Source of the DNA: UBA10646 sp003456175
GTDB taxonomy: Bacteria; Bacteroidota; Bacteroidia; Chitinophagales; Chitinophagaceae
Length of the DNA stretch: 10,674 nucleotides
Reading direction: 5' to 3'
Assembly: GCA_031976225.1 (NCBI GenBank)
Contig: DALYLQ010000081.1
Coordinates: forward strand, 1-10,674
Positions 1 to 7,726 of the stretch are shown here, piece after piece. The position numbers and the translations under genes are program-made. Each line of letters opens with the position of its first letter. Positions within the stretch are counted from its first letter, which is position 1. The notes beneath the pieces are model-generated. The model did not search any database, was not told the DNA's origin, and worked only from the letters and a program-made list of their open reading frames with translations.

Positions 1-36
1 CTCAATCCTTGGGATTATAAAGTGTATGCGTATTAA
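1..36 (+). CDS. 3' end of an upstream gene (partial, unidentified)
   Basis: Frame 1 from the first base reads LNPWDYKVYAY and then a TAA stop at 34-36. A strong intrinsic terminator follows 40 bp later, as expected after a real gene end. Only 11 codons are visible, so the protein cannot be identified. An open frame this short could be chance, and the call rests mainly on the terminator downstream. Confidence 0.45.
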   Translation, partial: LNPWDYKVYAY

Positions 37-75
37 GCCATACTTTGTTACAGCATTATAGCAACCATCAACACT

Positions 76-100
76 GGCCCCGCCGAAGGCGGGGCCTTTT
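76..100 (+). terminator. Intrinsic terminator of the upstream gene
   Basis: A perfect 9-bp GC-only inverted repeat (GGCCCCGCC at 76-84, GGCGGGGCC at 88-96) encloses a 3-base GAA loop. Four T residues and a C follow. It isolates the upstream gene from the serine hydrolase operon. The T tract is short, so efficiency may be modest, but the stem is very stable. Confidence 0.85.
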
Positions 101-148
101 CGTGTGCATCAACATTTGCCGTAAGGCGTACCACAACACCCAATACCC

Positions 149-156
149 TACCTTTG
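149..156 (+). promoter_or_regulatory. Bacteroidota-type -7 element upstream of the serine hydrolase
   Basis: TACCTTTG at 149-156 matches the TAnnTTTG -7 consensus of the primary sigma factor in Bacteroidota. Transcription would begin near 161-163, leaving a leader of about 13 nt before the ATG at 176. No TTG or TTTG lies at the usual 19-21 bp upstream, and the nearest TTTG (115-118) is too far. Only the -7 half is supported. Confidence 0.45.
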
Positions 157-175
157 AATACACACATTAATATTC

Positions 176-1549
176 ATGAAAAAAATAATACTCCGCTTTG
201 CAATAGTAGCCTTACTGTTAGGGCTTGGTTATGGCGTGTACTACGCTTGGGTGAGTTTTCCGATTATTACTGGTTACAATGCTAAAATATTGGCAAGTAG
301 TGTGTTTGTAGCACAACGTTCGCCGGATCAAATACAAGCCGAAGAACTGAACGATGCTTTGTTAAGTTTAGCCACCAACACTGTAGATTATACCGATAGT
401 AGTGTTACCAGTAGCATTTGGGGCATGGCCAAGCAAAAAGCCATTTACCGTAAGGGCCTCGGCGTATGCTTAGTGAACGAACTTTCTGAAGGCGACATTC
501 GCAGTCAGCGCTTTAACTTACCCGAACCCATAGCCGATACCGCAACAGCAGCTTGGCCTCACGGCTACGGCAGTATTAATAACGATAGCCTTACGGCAAA
601 TGCAAACGCACTTAAACAAGCCCTCAATTTCATTTTCAACGAACCCGATACGGCACACCCCAAACGCACCCGTGCGTTGTTGATTGTACACAACGGTAAG
701 TTGGTGGCAGAGCGTTATGCAGCAGGCTTTTCGGCACATACCAAACTATTAGGCTGGAGCATGACGAAAAGTGTAACCAGTGCCCTTATTGGCAGGTTGG
801 TACAACAAGGTAAGCTTGGTGTACAAGCTCCGGCCCCCGTACCGGAGTGGAGGCTTCCGATTGATAATCGTAACCGTATTCAACTACAACACTTACTGCA
901 ACAAACTAGTGGCCTCGACTTCGAGGAAAATTATGGTAGCAATAGTAGTGCTACCCGTATGCTTTTCCGCAAAGCCGATATGGGTGCTTACACCGCCTCG
1001 CTACCATTACGCAGTAAGCCGGGCAGCGAGTGGTACTACAGTAGTGGCAACAGCAATATTTTGGCAAGAGTGGTACGGCATACTATTGGCGATGCCAACT
1101 ATCACCGTTTTGTGTACGATAGCCTGCTCTATGCCATTGGTATGTATTCGGCAGTGATAGAACCCGATGCTAGCGGCACGTTTGTTGGCAGCAGCTACAT
1201 GTATGCTACCGCAAGAGACTGGGCAAAATTCGGCTGGCTCTACTGTAACGATGGTATTTGGAACGGTCAACGTTTATTACCCGAAGGTTGGGTGAAAGCT
1301 ACCGCTACACCAGCATCAGCCAGCAAGGGCCAATATGGTTATCAGTTTTGGCTTAATGCCGGTACCGATGCTACAGGCAGCAACAGAAAATACCCTAGCG
1401 CCCCAACCGATATGTTCTGGGCCGATGGTTATGAAGGTCAATTCGTAGCTATCATTCCTTCGAAGCAATTGGTGATTGTTCGTTTGGGTTTAAGCAAGCA
1501 CCCTTGGGATGAAGATGCTATGTTTAAAGCTATTCTAAAAGCGTTTTAA
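176..1549 (+). CDS. Membrane-anchored serine hydrolase, class C beta-lactamase fold
   Basis: This 457-aa protein belongs to the beta-lactamase/penicillin-binding-like serine hydrolases (Pfam Beta-lactamase family), which include AmpC-like enzymes, D-aminopeptidases, esterases and 6-aminohexanoate-dimer hydrolase. Residues 1-25 are two lysines and a hydrophobic stretch, a signal anchor or uncleaved signal peptide, so the catalytic domain should be periplasmic. The nucleophile motif is SMTK (Ser195, Lys198) after GW. The second motif is YYSSGNSN (Tyr288), closer to the YSSG form of 6-aminohexanoate-dimer-hydrolase-like members than to the YSN of true AmpC. The GYEGQ segment (418-422) sits where the third motif lies in this family. 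About 150 residues precede the catalytic domain and were not recognised. The substrate cannot be predicted, and calling it an antibiotic-resistance gene would be unjustified. It precedes the HMG-CoA lyase gene by about 36 bp and probably shares its transcript. Confidence 0.88.
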   Translation: MKKIILRFAIVALLLGLGYGVYYAWVSFPIITGYNAKILASSVFVAQRSPDQIQAEELNDALLSLATNTVDYTDSSVTSSIWGMAKQKAIYRKGLGVCLVNELSEGDIRSQRFNLPEPIADTATAAWPHGYGSINNDSLTANANALKQALNFIFNEPDTAHPKRTRALLIVHNGKLVAERYAAGFSAHTKLLGWSMTKSVTSALIGRLVQQGKLGVQAPAPVPEWRLPIDNRNRIQLQHLLQQTSGLDFEENYGSNSSATRMLFRKADMGAYTASLPLRSKPGSEWYYSSGNSNILARVVRHTIGDANYHRFVYDSLLYAIGMYSAVIEPDASGTFVGSSYMYATARDWAKFGWLYCNDGIWNGQRLLPEGWVKATATPASASKGQYGYQFWLNAGTDATGSNRKYPSAPTDMFWADGYEGQFVAIIPSKQLVIVRLGLSKHPWDEDAMFKAILKAF

Positions 1550-1585
1550 TACTTGTTTTGTACTACTAATAACGATTTTGCTATT

Positions 1586-2431
1586 ATGTTACAACTTATT
1601 GAATGTCCACGCGATGCTATGCAAGGCTGGGCACACCCTATTGCTACCGATGTTAAAGTAGCTTACTTGAACCAACTGTTACAAGTGGGCTTTCATACGC
1701 TCGACTGTGGCAGCTTTGTATCGCCTAAAGCAATTCCTCAAATGGCCGATACACCGCAAGTATTGGCACAACTAAACATGCAACATACCACTACCAAACT
1801 ATTGGTGATTGTGGCTAACGAACGTGGTGCATTAGAGGCTTGTGGTTTTGATCATATTACGTATATCGGTTTTCCGTTTTCGGTATCGCCTACGTTTCAG
1901 CAACGTAATACCAACAGTACCATTGAAGAAAGTTGGGAACGTGTACAGCGTATTCAAGCCCTTTGTACCCAACATGGCAAAACTTTGGTGGTGTACCTAA
2001 GCATGGCTTTTGGTAACCCTTATGGCGATGCTTACGATGAAAGTGTATTGCAATATTGGACTGAAAAAATGACTGCCATTGGCATTACCATTGTTTCACT
2101 TGCCGATACCGTAGGCGTGGCTACACCCGAGCAAATTAGCACTGCTTTACAAGCCTTAATTCCTGCGTTTCCGCAAGCAATTATTGGCGTACACTTACAC
2201 AGTACTGCCCTGCATTGGGAGCGTAAGGTACAAGCTGCTTACCAAGCAGGCTGCCAACGGTTCGATGGTGCTTTGAAAGGTATTGGTGGCTGCCCCATGG
2301 CTCAGAACGATTTGGTAGGCAACATGGCTACTGAAAACCTCTTAGCCTTTTTTAAAACACATACACACCTTACGGTAAATGAAGATGCATTACAAGTAGC
2401 ATTAGCCATGGCGGGGAGGGTGTTTGTGTAG
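1586..2431 (+). CDS. mvaB: Hydroxymethylglutaryl-CoA lyase
   Basis: This is an HMGL-like TIM-barrel enzyme that cleaves 3-hydroxy-3-methylglutaryl-CoA to acetyl-CoA and acetoacetate, the last step of leucine degradation, in the cytosol. The frame is open from an ATG at 1553, but I choose the ATG at 1586 (281 aa). The family begins just before the ECPRD motif, and the 11 extra residues are not family-like. Numbered from 1586, the visible motifs are ECPRDAMQG (Arg9, Asp10), GSFVSPK with PQMADT (42 onward), SLADTVGVATP (Asp174), HLH metal ligands (His203, His205), GGCP with the catalytic Cys236, and GNMATE (Asn246). One oddity is that the acidic residue before GSFVSPK is Asp40, where the human enzyme has Glu72. 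The GGCP loop reads GGCPMAQ instead of the usual GGCPYA. Length fits the family. An intrinsic terminator lies 34 bp downstream. Confidence 0.88.
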   Translation: MLQLIECPRDAMQGWAHPIATDVKVAYLNQLLQVGFHTLDCGSFVSPKAIPQMADTPQVLAQLNMQHTTTKLLVIVANERGALEACGFDHITYIGFPFSVSPTFQQRNTNSTIEESWERVQRIQALCTQHGKTLVVYLSMAFGNPYGDAYDESVLQYWTEKMTAIGITIVSLADTVGVATPEQISTALQALIPAFPQAIIGVHLHSTALHWERKVQAAYQAGCQRFDGALKGIGGCPMAQNDLVGNMATENLLAFFKTHTHLTVNEDALQVALAMAGRVFV

Positions 2432-2465
2432 TTACATGTAAAATACATTCCATTATAAAAATATT

Positions 2466-2504
2466 GCTCTCAATATCGAAATGATATTTGGGAGCGTTTT
2501 TTTT
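2466..2504 (+). terminator. Intrinsic terminator of the hydrolase/HMG-CoA lyase operon
   Basis: The stem pairs 2466-2477 with 2483-2495 (GCTCTCAATATC against GATATTTGGGAGC). That gives 12 pairs with one bulged T and one G-U pair, closed by a GAAAT loop. A run of eight T follows at 2497-2504. It ends transcription from the left operon before the tracrRNA and cas genes. Confidence 0.85.
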
Positions 2505-2556
2505 ATATATATTAGCAATGGCTATATTAAAAACAGAACGCTAAACGAAAGGACAT

Positions 2557-2583
2557 AAAAAAACCCCGTATTGTAAGACGAGG
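2557..2583 (-). terminator. Intrinsic terminator at the tracrRNA 3' end
   Basis: On the minus strand, CCTCGT (2583-2578) pairs with ACGGGG (2569-2564) through five Watson-Crick pairs and one G-U pair. An 8-base loop lies between, and seven T residues follow (2563-2557). The hairpin is also the last structural element of the tracrRNA. Confidence 0.8.
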
Positions 2584-2634
2584 CGACTTGAATGTTTTCA
2601 CAACGGAATAATCCTTATTGTGATTTGCTTTCAA
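2557..2634 (-). ncRNA. tracrRNA (trans-activating CRISPR RNA)
   Basis: The plus-strand segment 2618-2635 (TTGTGATTTGCTTTCAAA) equals bases 2-19 of the repeat read on the minus strand. The minus-strand transcript of this segment is therefore an anti-repeat with 18 nt of perfect complementarity to the 5' part of the crRNA repeat. Reading on along the minus strand come a short GGA/TCC hairpin (nexus-like), a second small hairpin around GTGAAAACAT, and a terminal stem CCTCGT/ACGGGG (2583-2578 with 2569-2564). Seven T residues end it (2563-2557). This order of anti-repeat, nexus, hairpin and terminator is the standard tracrRNA layout. The plus strand offers no such layout, so the orientation is firm. 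The start is inferred from the -7 element and is uncertain by several bases. If it is near 2632, the duplex would be about 15 bp. The RNA would pair with pre-crRNA, allow RNase III processing and bind Cas9. Confidence 0.9.
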
Positions 2635-2637
2635 AAA

Positions 2638-2670
2638 CAAATATAAACGAAACTAACATATGGAAACAAA
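2638..2670 (-). promoter_or_regulatory. tracrRNA promoter overlapping the cas9 start
   Basis: Read on the minus strand, TATATTTG (2645-2638) is a perfect match to the Bacteroidota -7 consensus TAnnTTTG. TTTG (2670-2667) lies 21 bp upstream as the -33 element, close to the usual spacing. Transcription would begin near 2632, at the edge of the anti-repeat. The -33 element lies inside cas9 codons 3-4, and the promoter covers the cas9 leader and start codon. I found no equally good forward promoter for cas9 in this interval. Confidence 0.7.
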
Positions 2671-5600
2671 AAAAATTTTAGGGCTTGATTTGGGCGTAAC
2701 CTCAATTGGATGGGCTATAATTGAAGAAGAGGGTTCGAAAAAAAGAATTTTGGGAATGGGATCCCGTATTGTGCCACTTGGAACTGATGAAAAAACAGAA
2801 TTTTCGACGGGTAATAAAATTTCTAAAAATCAGTCGCGAACAGCAAAAAGAACGCAACGAAAAGGCTATGACCGCTATCAGCAGCGAAGGGCTAATTTAA
2901 CCAAGGTTTTGTTAGCAAATAATATGTTTGATGAACAACTTTTTAAACTTGCCGCTTTAGAACTTTGGAGCTTGAGATCAAAAGCTGTTCAAGAAAGAAT
3001 TTCGCTTACTGAACTCGGTAGAGTTTTATATCATTTGAATCAAAAAAGAGGCTATAAAAGCTCAAGAACAGACGCTAATTTAGATAAAAAAGATACAGAG
3101 TACGTTGCTACAGTAAAAGGACGTCATCAAGAGTTAAAAGATAGCGGGTTAACTATTGGACAAAAGTTTTATCAAGGACTTTTGTCTAATGAATATTACA
3201 GAATAAAAGAGCAAGTATTCCCACGTGAAGCTTACATTGAAGAGTATGATGCTATTATGATTCAACAATCAAAGCATTATCCTAATTTATTAACTCAAGA
3301 TTTAGTTAGCAAAATCCGAAATGAAATAATTTATTATCAACGCCCATTAAAATCACAAAAAGGTCTTGTGACTATATGTGAAATGGCTGGTTTTGAAACA
3401 AAAGATAAATCGGGGAAGATTGTCTTTGTTGGACCTAAAGTAATTCCAAAATCTTCTCCGTTATTTCAATTATGCAAAATCTGGGAGACAGTCAATAATT
3501 TGAATCTTAAGGTAAAAAATACAGAAATCTCAAAGTATAAATGGCTTGACTGGAAACCTAACCTTGACCAAAAGAAAGCAATCATTGCATATCTAAACGA
3601 AAATGAACGGCTTTCTTTTACTGATTTATTAAAGATTGTAGGACTTAAAAAAGAGGATGTGTATGCTAACAAGCAAATTATAAATGGACTGCAAGGTAAC
3701 ACAACGCTTGCCAGCTTAAAAAAAATAGTTGATGGAGTTTACTTGCAGTTTGAGCTTGAAATAAATACCAAAGAAGAAGCCAAACCCTTATTTGACAAGA
3801 AAACAGGTGAAGTACTTTGCGAAGAATTAGATTACGAAGTTACAGCTTCTTTTGAGCGAGAACCTTTATATAAGCTTTGGCATATAATATACTCAATTAA
3901 AGATGAAGATTTGTGTCAACAAGCTCTCACCGAGAAATTTGGGTTTAACAAAGACATTGCCTCTTCATTGGCTAAAATTGATTTTACAAGATTTGGATTC
4001 GGTAATAAATCTTCAAAAGCCATTAGAAAAATATTACCTTATTTAATGCGTGGGCATATTTATTCTGATGCATGCCAATTTGCTGGTTACAATCATAGCA
4101 ATAGCTTCACCAAAGAAGAGCTACTCAAAAAAGTAGTTGCTGAGAAATTAGAACTTTTACCTAAAAACATTTTAAGACAGCCTGTTGTAGAAAAAATTCT
4201 GAACCAATCAATAAATATAGTCAATGCAATAATTGATCATTACGGAAAGCCTGATGAGATTAGAATAGAACTTGCAAGAGAACTAAAACAAAGTAAAGAT
4301 GAAAGGAATGATGCAGAACAAAGAAATAAAGCCAATGAAAGGCTGAATTCTGAGATTTCTCATAGACTGGCAGAACTCGGCTTGCCTAGCACAAAAAGGT
4401 ACATTCAAAAATATAAGTTCATCTTCCCATCACAGAGTAGAAATTTAAAAGATGCACACGTAGAAAATACCTGTATTTATTGTGGCAAAGCATTTAGCAT
4501 TGCCGAAGCCTTAACAGGTGACAACTTTGATGTGGATCATATAGTTCCTAAATCATTGCTTTTTGATGATTCACAAACGAATAAAGTACTTGTACACAGA
4601 AGCTGTAATGCTGCCAAGACCAATCAAACAGCTTATGATTTTATTGCTAAAAAAGGGGAAGCTGAGCTAAATGCATACATTGAACGTGTGGATGAGTGGT
4701 TTAAAAGAGGCATACTATCATACTCTAAGATGCAACGATTGAAAGTATCTTATGAGGAGTATTTAGAAAGAAAATCTCGCAAAAAGCAAACAGAAGCTGA
4801 CATAAAACTCTGGGAAAGCTTTATAGATAGACAATTAAGGGAAACCCAATATATCGCAAGAAAAGCAAGAGAGATTTTTGAAAAAATTTGTCACCAAGTA
4901 ACAACAACCGAAGGTTCAGTAACTGCCGAGTTACGAAGATTATGGGGCTGGGATGATGTTTTAATGAACCTTCAGTTGCCAAAATATAGAGCATTGGGGT
5001 TAACTCGGGTTAAAGAATGGAAAAGTGACCATGGTAGAAAAACACACCAAAAGGAGGAAATAATTGGCTGGACAAAGAGAGACGACCATCGCCATCATGC
5101 TATTGACGCCTTGGTAGTTGCATGTACAAAACAGGGTTATATACAAAGGATTAATACTTTTAATTCTAGTGATGTAAAAGATGCTATGCGGAAAGAAATA
5201 ATTGAAGCAGCAATTATTTATGATGAAAAAAGAAACCTACTTGAACAATACCTAATTAAAGAACGTCCTTTTCATACGGCAGAAGTTGAAGAACAAGCTT
5301 CAAAAATCATGGTCTCATTTAAATCTGGAAAAAAAGTAGCCACAAAGGGCACTAGGAAAATAAAAGTCAATGGTGTTAAACAGGTTGTTCAAAAGGATAT
5401 CATTATTCCAAGAGGGGCGTTAAGTGAGGAGAGTGTCTACGGGAAAATTAAGACTATTGAAAAAAATAAGCCAATCAAATACCTATTCGAAAACGCTAAT
5501 AGAATTCTTAATACTAAAATAAAAGCACTCATAGAAGAACGCTTAAATGAATTTCATCATGATTCAAAGAAAGCGTATCAATCAATAAAAAAGAATCCTA

Positions 5601-6421
5601 TCCTTACACAAAAAGGTATCGCAGTAGAATTTGGCGACTGCTTTAAGGAAGAATATGTTATTAAATACCCTCTGCTGGCTTTAAAAGCAAAAGATATAGA
5701 TTCTATTGTTGACAAAGCTGTACGAGAGACGATTAGAAAGCATTTAGCAAAATTTGATGGTAAGGAAAAAGAAGCTTTTAAAGAACCGGTTTGGTTAAAC
5801 GAAGAGAAGCAAATACAGATTAAGACAGTTAGATGTTTTACTGGCTTATCTGCTGTTGAGCCTAATTCGAAAGATGTTAATGGCAATAACATAGGTTTTG
5901 TAAAGCCAGGAAACAATCATCACATTGCTTTTTACAAAGACGAAACTGGCAAAAAGAATCATCATCTATGTACTTTCTGGCATGCGGTTGAAAGGAAAAA
6001 GCATGGGATTCCTACAGTAATTAAAAATCCTAGAGAAGTATGGGATTATGTATTAAATAATAGCGCAATCCCAGAAATATTTTTAAACAAGCTACCGTTA
6101 GACAAATGGGTGTTTGTTGAAAGTGTAGAAGTAAATGAAATGTTTCTGCTTGGTTTAAGTGCAGAAGTTTTAGATGAAATAGCTAAATCGGGTAATGCAA
6201 AAGGGTACAGTGATCATTTATTTCGCGTACAAAAGATTTCTGTAAAAAAAGTCAACAATCAAATAGATATGACTTTCAGACATCACCTTGAGACTGAAAT
6301 AAACGATTCGAATGAGGCCAGAATTTCTAAAAGATTTTTGAATATTCAAAGCATAAAAGCATTTGATGATTTGAACCCAGTTAAAGTAAGAGTAACCAAT
6401 ATTGGACAAATAGTTTTTTAA
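2660..6421 (+). CDS. cas9: CRISPR-associated endonuclease Cas9, subtype II-C
   Basis: Cas9 is the RNA-guided DNA endonuclease of type II CRISPR. It cuts the strand paired to the crRNA with its HNH domain and the other strand with RuvC. The 1253-aa protein has all expected parts. RuvC-I is GLDLGVTSIGWA (Asp10). An arginine-rich bridge helix spans about residues 55-80, and a helical recognition lobe runs to about 510. RuvC-II is IRIELARE (Glu537). The HNH domain (about 600-665) has CIYC (Cys605, Cys608), DHIVP (Asp626, His627) and Asn650. RuvC-III is HHAIDA (His813, Asp816). RGALSEESVYG (918-928) marks the start of the WED/PAM-interacting C-terminus. No catalytic residue is missing, so it should be active. 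The PAM cannot be read from the sequence. The size lies above the small (about 1000-1100 aa) II-C proteins and below many Bacteroidota Cas9s of about 1400 aa. The stop codon abuts the cas1 ATG with no gap. The gene is much more AT-rich than cas1 and the left-hand operon. Confidence 0.97.
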   Translation: METKKILGLDLGVTSIGWAIIEEEGSKKRILGMGSRIVPLGTDEKTEFSTGNKISKNQSRTAKRTQRKGYDRYQQRRANLTKVLLANNMFDEQLFKLAALELWSLRSKAVQERISLTELGRVLYHLNQKRGYKSSRTDANLDKKDTEYVATVKGRHQELKDSGLTIGQKFYQGLLSNEYYRIKEQVFPREAYIEEYDAIMIQQSKHYPNLLTQDLVSKIRNEIIYYQRPLKSQKGLVTICEMAGFETKDKSGKIVFVGPKVIPKSSPLFQLCKIWETVNNLNLKVKNTEISKYKWLDWKPNLDQKKAIIAYLNENERLSFTDLLKIVGLKKEDVYANKQIINGLQGNTTLASLKKIVDGVYLQFELEINTKEEAKPLFDKKTGEVLCEELDYEVTASFEREPLYKLWHIIYSIKDEDLCQQALTEKFGFNKDIASSLAKIDFTRFGFGNKSSKAIRKILPYLMRGHIYSDACQFAGYNHSNSFTKEELLKKVVAEKLELLPKNILRQPVVEKILNQSINIVNAIIDHYGKPDEIRIELARELKQSKDERNDAEQRNKANERLNSEISHRLAELGLPSTKRYIQKYKFIFPSQSRNLKDAHVENTCIYCGKAFSIAEALTGDNFDVDHIVPKSLLFDDSQTNKVLVHRSCNAAKTNQTAYDFIAKKGEAELNAYIERVDEWFKRGILSYSKMQRLKVSYEEYLERKSRKKQTEADIKLWESFIDRQLRETQYIARKAREIFEKICHQVTTTEGSVTAELRRLWGWDDVLMNLQLPKYRALGLTRVKEWKSDHGRKTHQKEEIIGWTKRDDHRHHAIDALVVACTKQGYIQRINTFNSSDVKDAMRKEIIEAAIIYDEKRNLLEQYLIKERPFHTAEVEEQASKIMVSFKSGKKVATKGTRKIKVNGVKQVVQKDIIIPRGALSEESVYGKIKTIEKNKPIKYLFENANRILNTKIKALIEERLNEFHHDSKKAYQSIKKNPILTQKGIAVEFGDCFKEEYVIKYPLLALKAKDIDSIVDKAVRETIRKHLAKFDGKEKEAFKEPVWLNEEKQIQIKTVRCFTGLSAVEPNSKDVNGNNIGFVKPGNNHHIAFYKDETGKKNHHLCTFWHAVERKKHGIPTVIKNPREVWDYVLNNSAIPEIFLNKLPLDKWVFVESVEVNEMFLLGLSAEVLDEIAKSGNAKGYSDHLFRVQKISVKKVNNQIDMTFRHHLETEINDSNEARISKRFLNIQSIKAFDDLNPVKVRVTNIGQIVF

Positions 6422-7351
6422 ATGCTAAAACGCACCCTACTTATACAATCCCCATGCCATCTGAAACTAGCTCATGAGCAGTTAGTGGTAAGTTATAAGC
6501 AGGTACCAAGTTTAGCAAGCAAGGCCGATAGAACGGTGCCTATTGAAGATATTGGCCTATTGGTTTTAGAACATCAACAAATCACCATTACCCATTATGT
6601 ATTGGCGGCATTAGCTGCCGCCAATGTTGCGGTGGTGTGTTGTAACGAACAACATCATCCTAACGGCATGTTATTACCACTCGATGGTCATACGCTTGTT
6701 AGTGAACGTTTTAGAGCACAAATAGAAGCTACAGAACCACTCAAAAAACAAATATGGCAGCAAACGGTAAAGGCCAAAGTTGCCAATCAGGCGGCAGTAT
6801 TGCAATATTGGGGTGGGCCTGCTAATTGGCTCACGCAACTATCGCAACAAGTTAAAAGTGGTGATAGCGATAATTATGAAGCGCAAGCCGCTGCACATTA
6901 TTGGCAACATTTGTTTCCTGCAGCTTGGCAATTTTTCCGCAAGCGAGAAGGTCCGCCCCCTAACAACTTACTCAACTATGGCTATGCTATAATACGTGCT
7001 ACTATGGCGAGAGCCATTGTTGGTGCGGGCCTACTCCCTACCCTTGGTGTGTTTCACCGCAACCGATACAATGCCTACTGCCTTGCCGACGATATGATGG
7101 AACCTTACCGCCCATTTGTAGATATGGTAGTAAGAACCATCATTCATCAAACTTCTGTTGTAGATACCCTCACACAAGAACATAAGAACAAACTATTACA
7201 GGTATTACAAACAGACGTTATCATCAATAAAGAAAGAAGCCCCTTACTGGTAGCCATGCAAAAAACAGCTTATTCGCTTGCCAAATGCTATCAGAACGAA
7301 CTACGTAAGGTAAGCTTTCCGAACATTATTATTCCAACCGAAGCCGCTTAA
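6422..7351 (+). CDS. cas1: CRISPR-associated integrase Cas1 (type II)
   Basis: Cas1 is the metal-dependent integrase that, as a complex with Cas2, inserts new spacers at the leader end of the array. At 309 aa it has the length of type II Cas1. The three metal ligands are visible in context: Glu153 in NYEAQAAAHYW, His212 in GVFHRNRYN, and Glu227 in LADDMMEPYRPFVD. The N-terminal half (about 1-100) is the beta-rich dimerisation domain and the rest is the helical catalytic domain. The ATG follows the cas9 TAA directly (TAAATG), which suggests translational coupling. Cas2 starts 20 bp after the stop. Base composition resembles the left-hand host genes rather than cas9. Nothing is truncated. Confidence 0.96.
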   Translation: MLKRTLLIQSPCHLKLAHEQLVVSYKQVPSLASKADRTVPIEDIGLLVLEHQQITITHYVLAALAAANVAVVCCNEQHHPNGMLLPLDGHTLVSERFRAQIEATEPLKKQIWQQTVKAKVANQAAVLQYWGGPANWLTQLSQQVKSGDSDNYEAQAAAHYWQHLFPAAWQFFRKREGPPPNNLLNYGYAIIRATMARAIVGAGLLPTLGVFHRNRYNAYCLADDMMEPYRPFVDMVVRTIIHQTSVVDTLTQEHKNKLLQVLQTDVIINKERSPLLVAMQKTAYSLAKCYQNELRKVSFPNIIIPTEAA

Positions 7352-7371
7352 ATACCCTTACACCATCATGT

Positions 7372-7710
7372 ATGATTACCGAACGCCTCAATGCTTACCG
7401 TATTATGTGGGTGCTCGTATTTTTTGATTTACCTACTGAAACCAAAAAAGATCGTAAAGCATACACTGATTTTAGAAAAAAAATGCTGAGCGATGGGTTC
7501 ACCATGTTTCAATTCAGCATATACCTAAGGCATTGCCCTAGTATGGAAAATGCCGAAGTACACATTAAAAGAGTTCAAAAAATGCTTCCCGAGAAAGGTC
7601 ATGTAGGTATCATGAGTATTACCGACAAACAATTTGGGATGATTCGCATTTTCAATGGTAAAGCACGTACTGAGGTGCCGTTAGGTAATCAGCAGTTAGA
7701 GCTGTTTTAG
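7372..7710 (+). CDS. cas2: CRISPR-associated protein Cas2
   Basis: Cas2 forms the central dimer of the Cas1-Cas2 spacer-integration complex. The 112-aa protein has the ferredoxin-like Cas2 core, starting WVLVFFDLPTETKKDRKAY with the conserved Asp19. The segment FRKKMLSDGFTMFQFSIY follows, as in type II Cas2. I keep the ATG at 7372, although Met12 is an alternative start. An ATG at 7368 is out of frame. The last five residues are QLELF, which resembles the bacterial sliding-clamp-binding motif (see findings). It is the last gene of the operon, and a bidirectional terminator begins 16 bp after its stop. Confidence 0.95.
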   Translation: MITERLNAYRIMWVLVFFDLPTETKKDRKAYTDFRKKMLSDGFTMFQFSIYLRHCPSMENAEVHIKRVQKMLPEKGHVGIMSITDKQFGMIRIFNGKARTEVPLGNQQLELF

Positions 7711-7726
7711 TAATATTAGTATTTAC

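Noticed and set aside
518..1270. Open frames overlapping the serine hydrolase on both strands
   Set aside because: They lie wholly inside a well-supported gene with intact family motifs, and their translations resemble no family. They are shadow frames.
176..1549. Antibiotic-resistance beta-lactamase
   Set aside because: The fold and SxxK motif are shared by many esterases and peptidases. The YSSG second motif and the long N-terminal part do not favour a true AmpC.
2618..2660. Plus-strand tracrRNA or degenerate repeat-spacer unit upstream of cas9
   Set aside because: Only 18 bases match the repeat, and the plus-strand continuation runs into cas9 without hairpins or a terminator. The minus-strand reading explains the match fully.
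3466..6409. Minus-strand open frames of 63-112 aa inside cas9
   Set aside because: They fall opposite conserved Cas9 coding sequence and have no recognisable motif or upstream signals.
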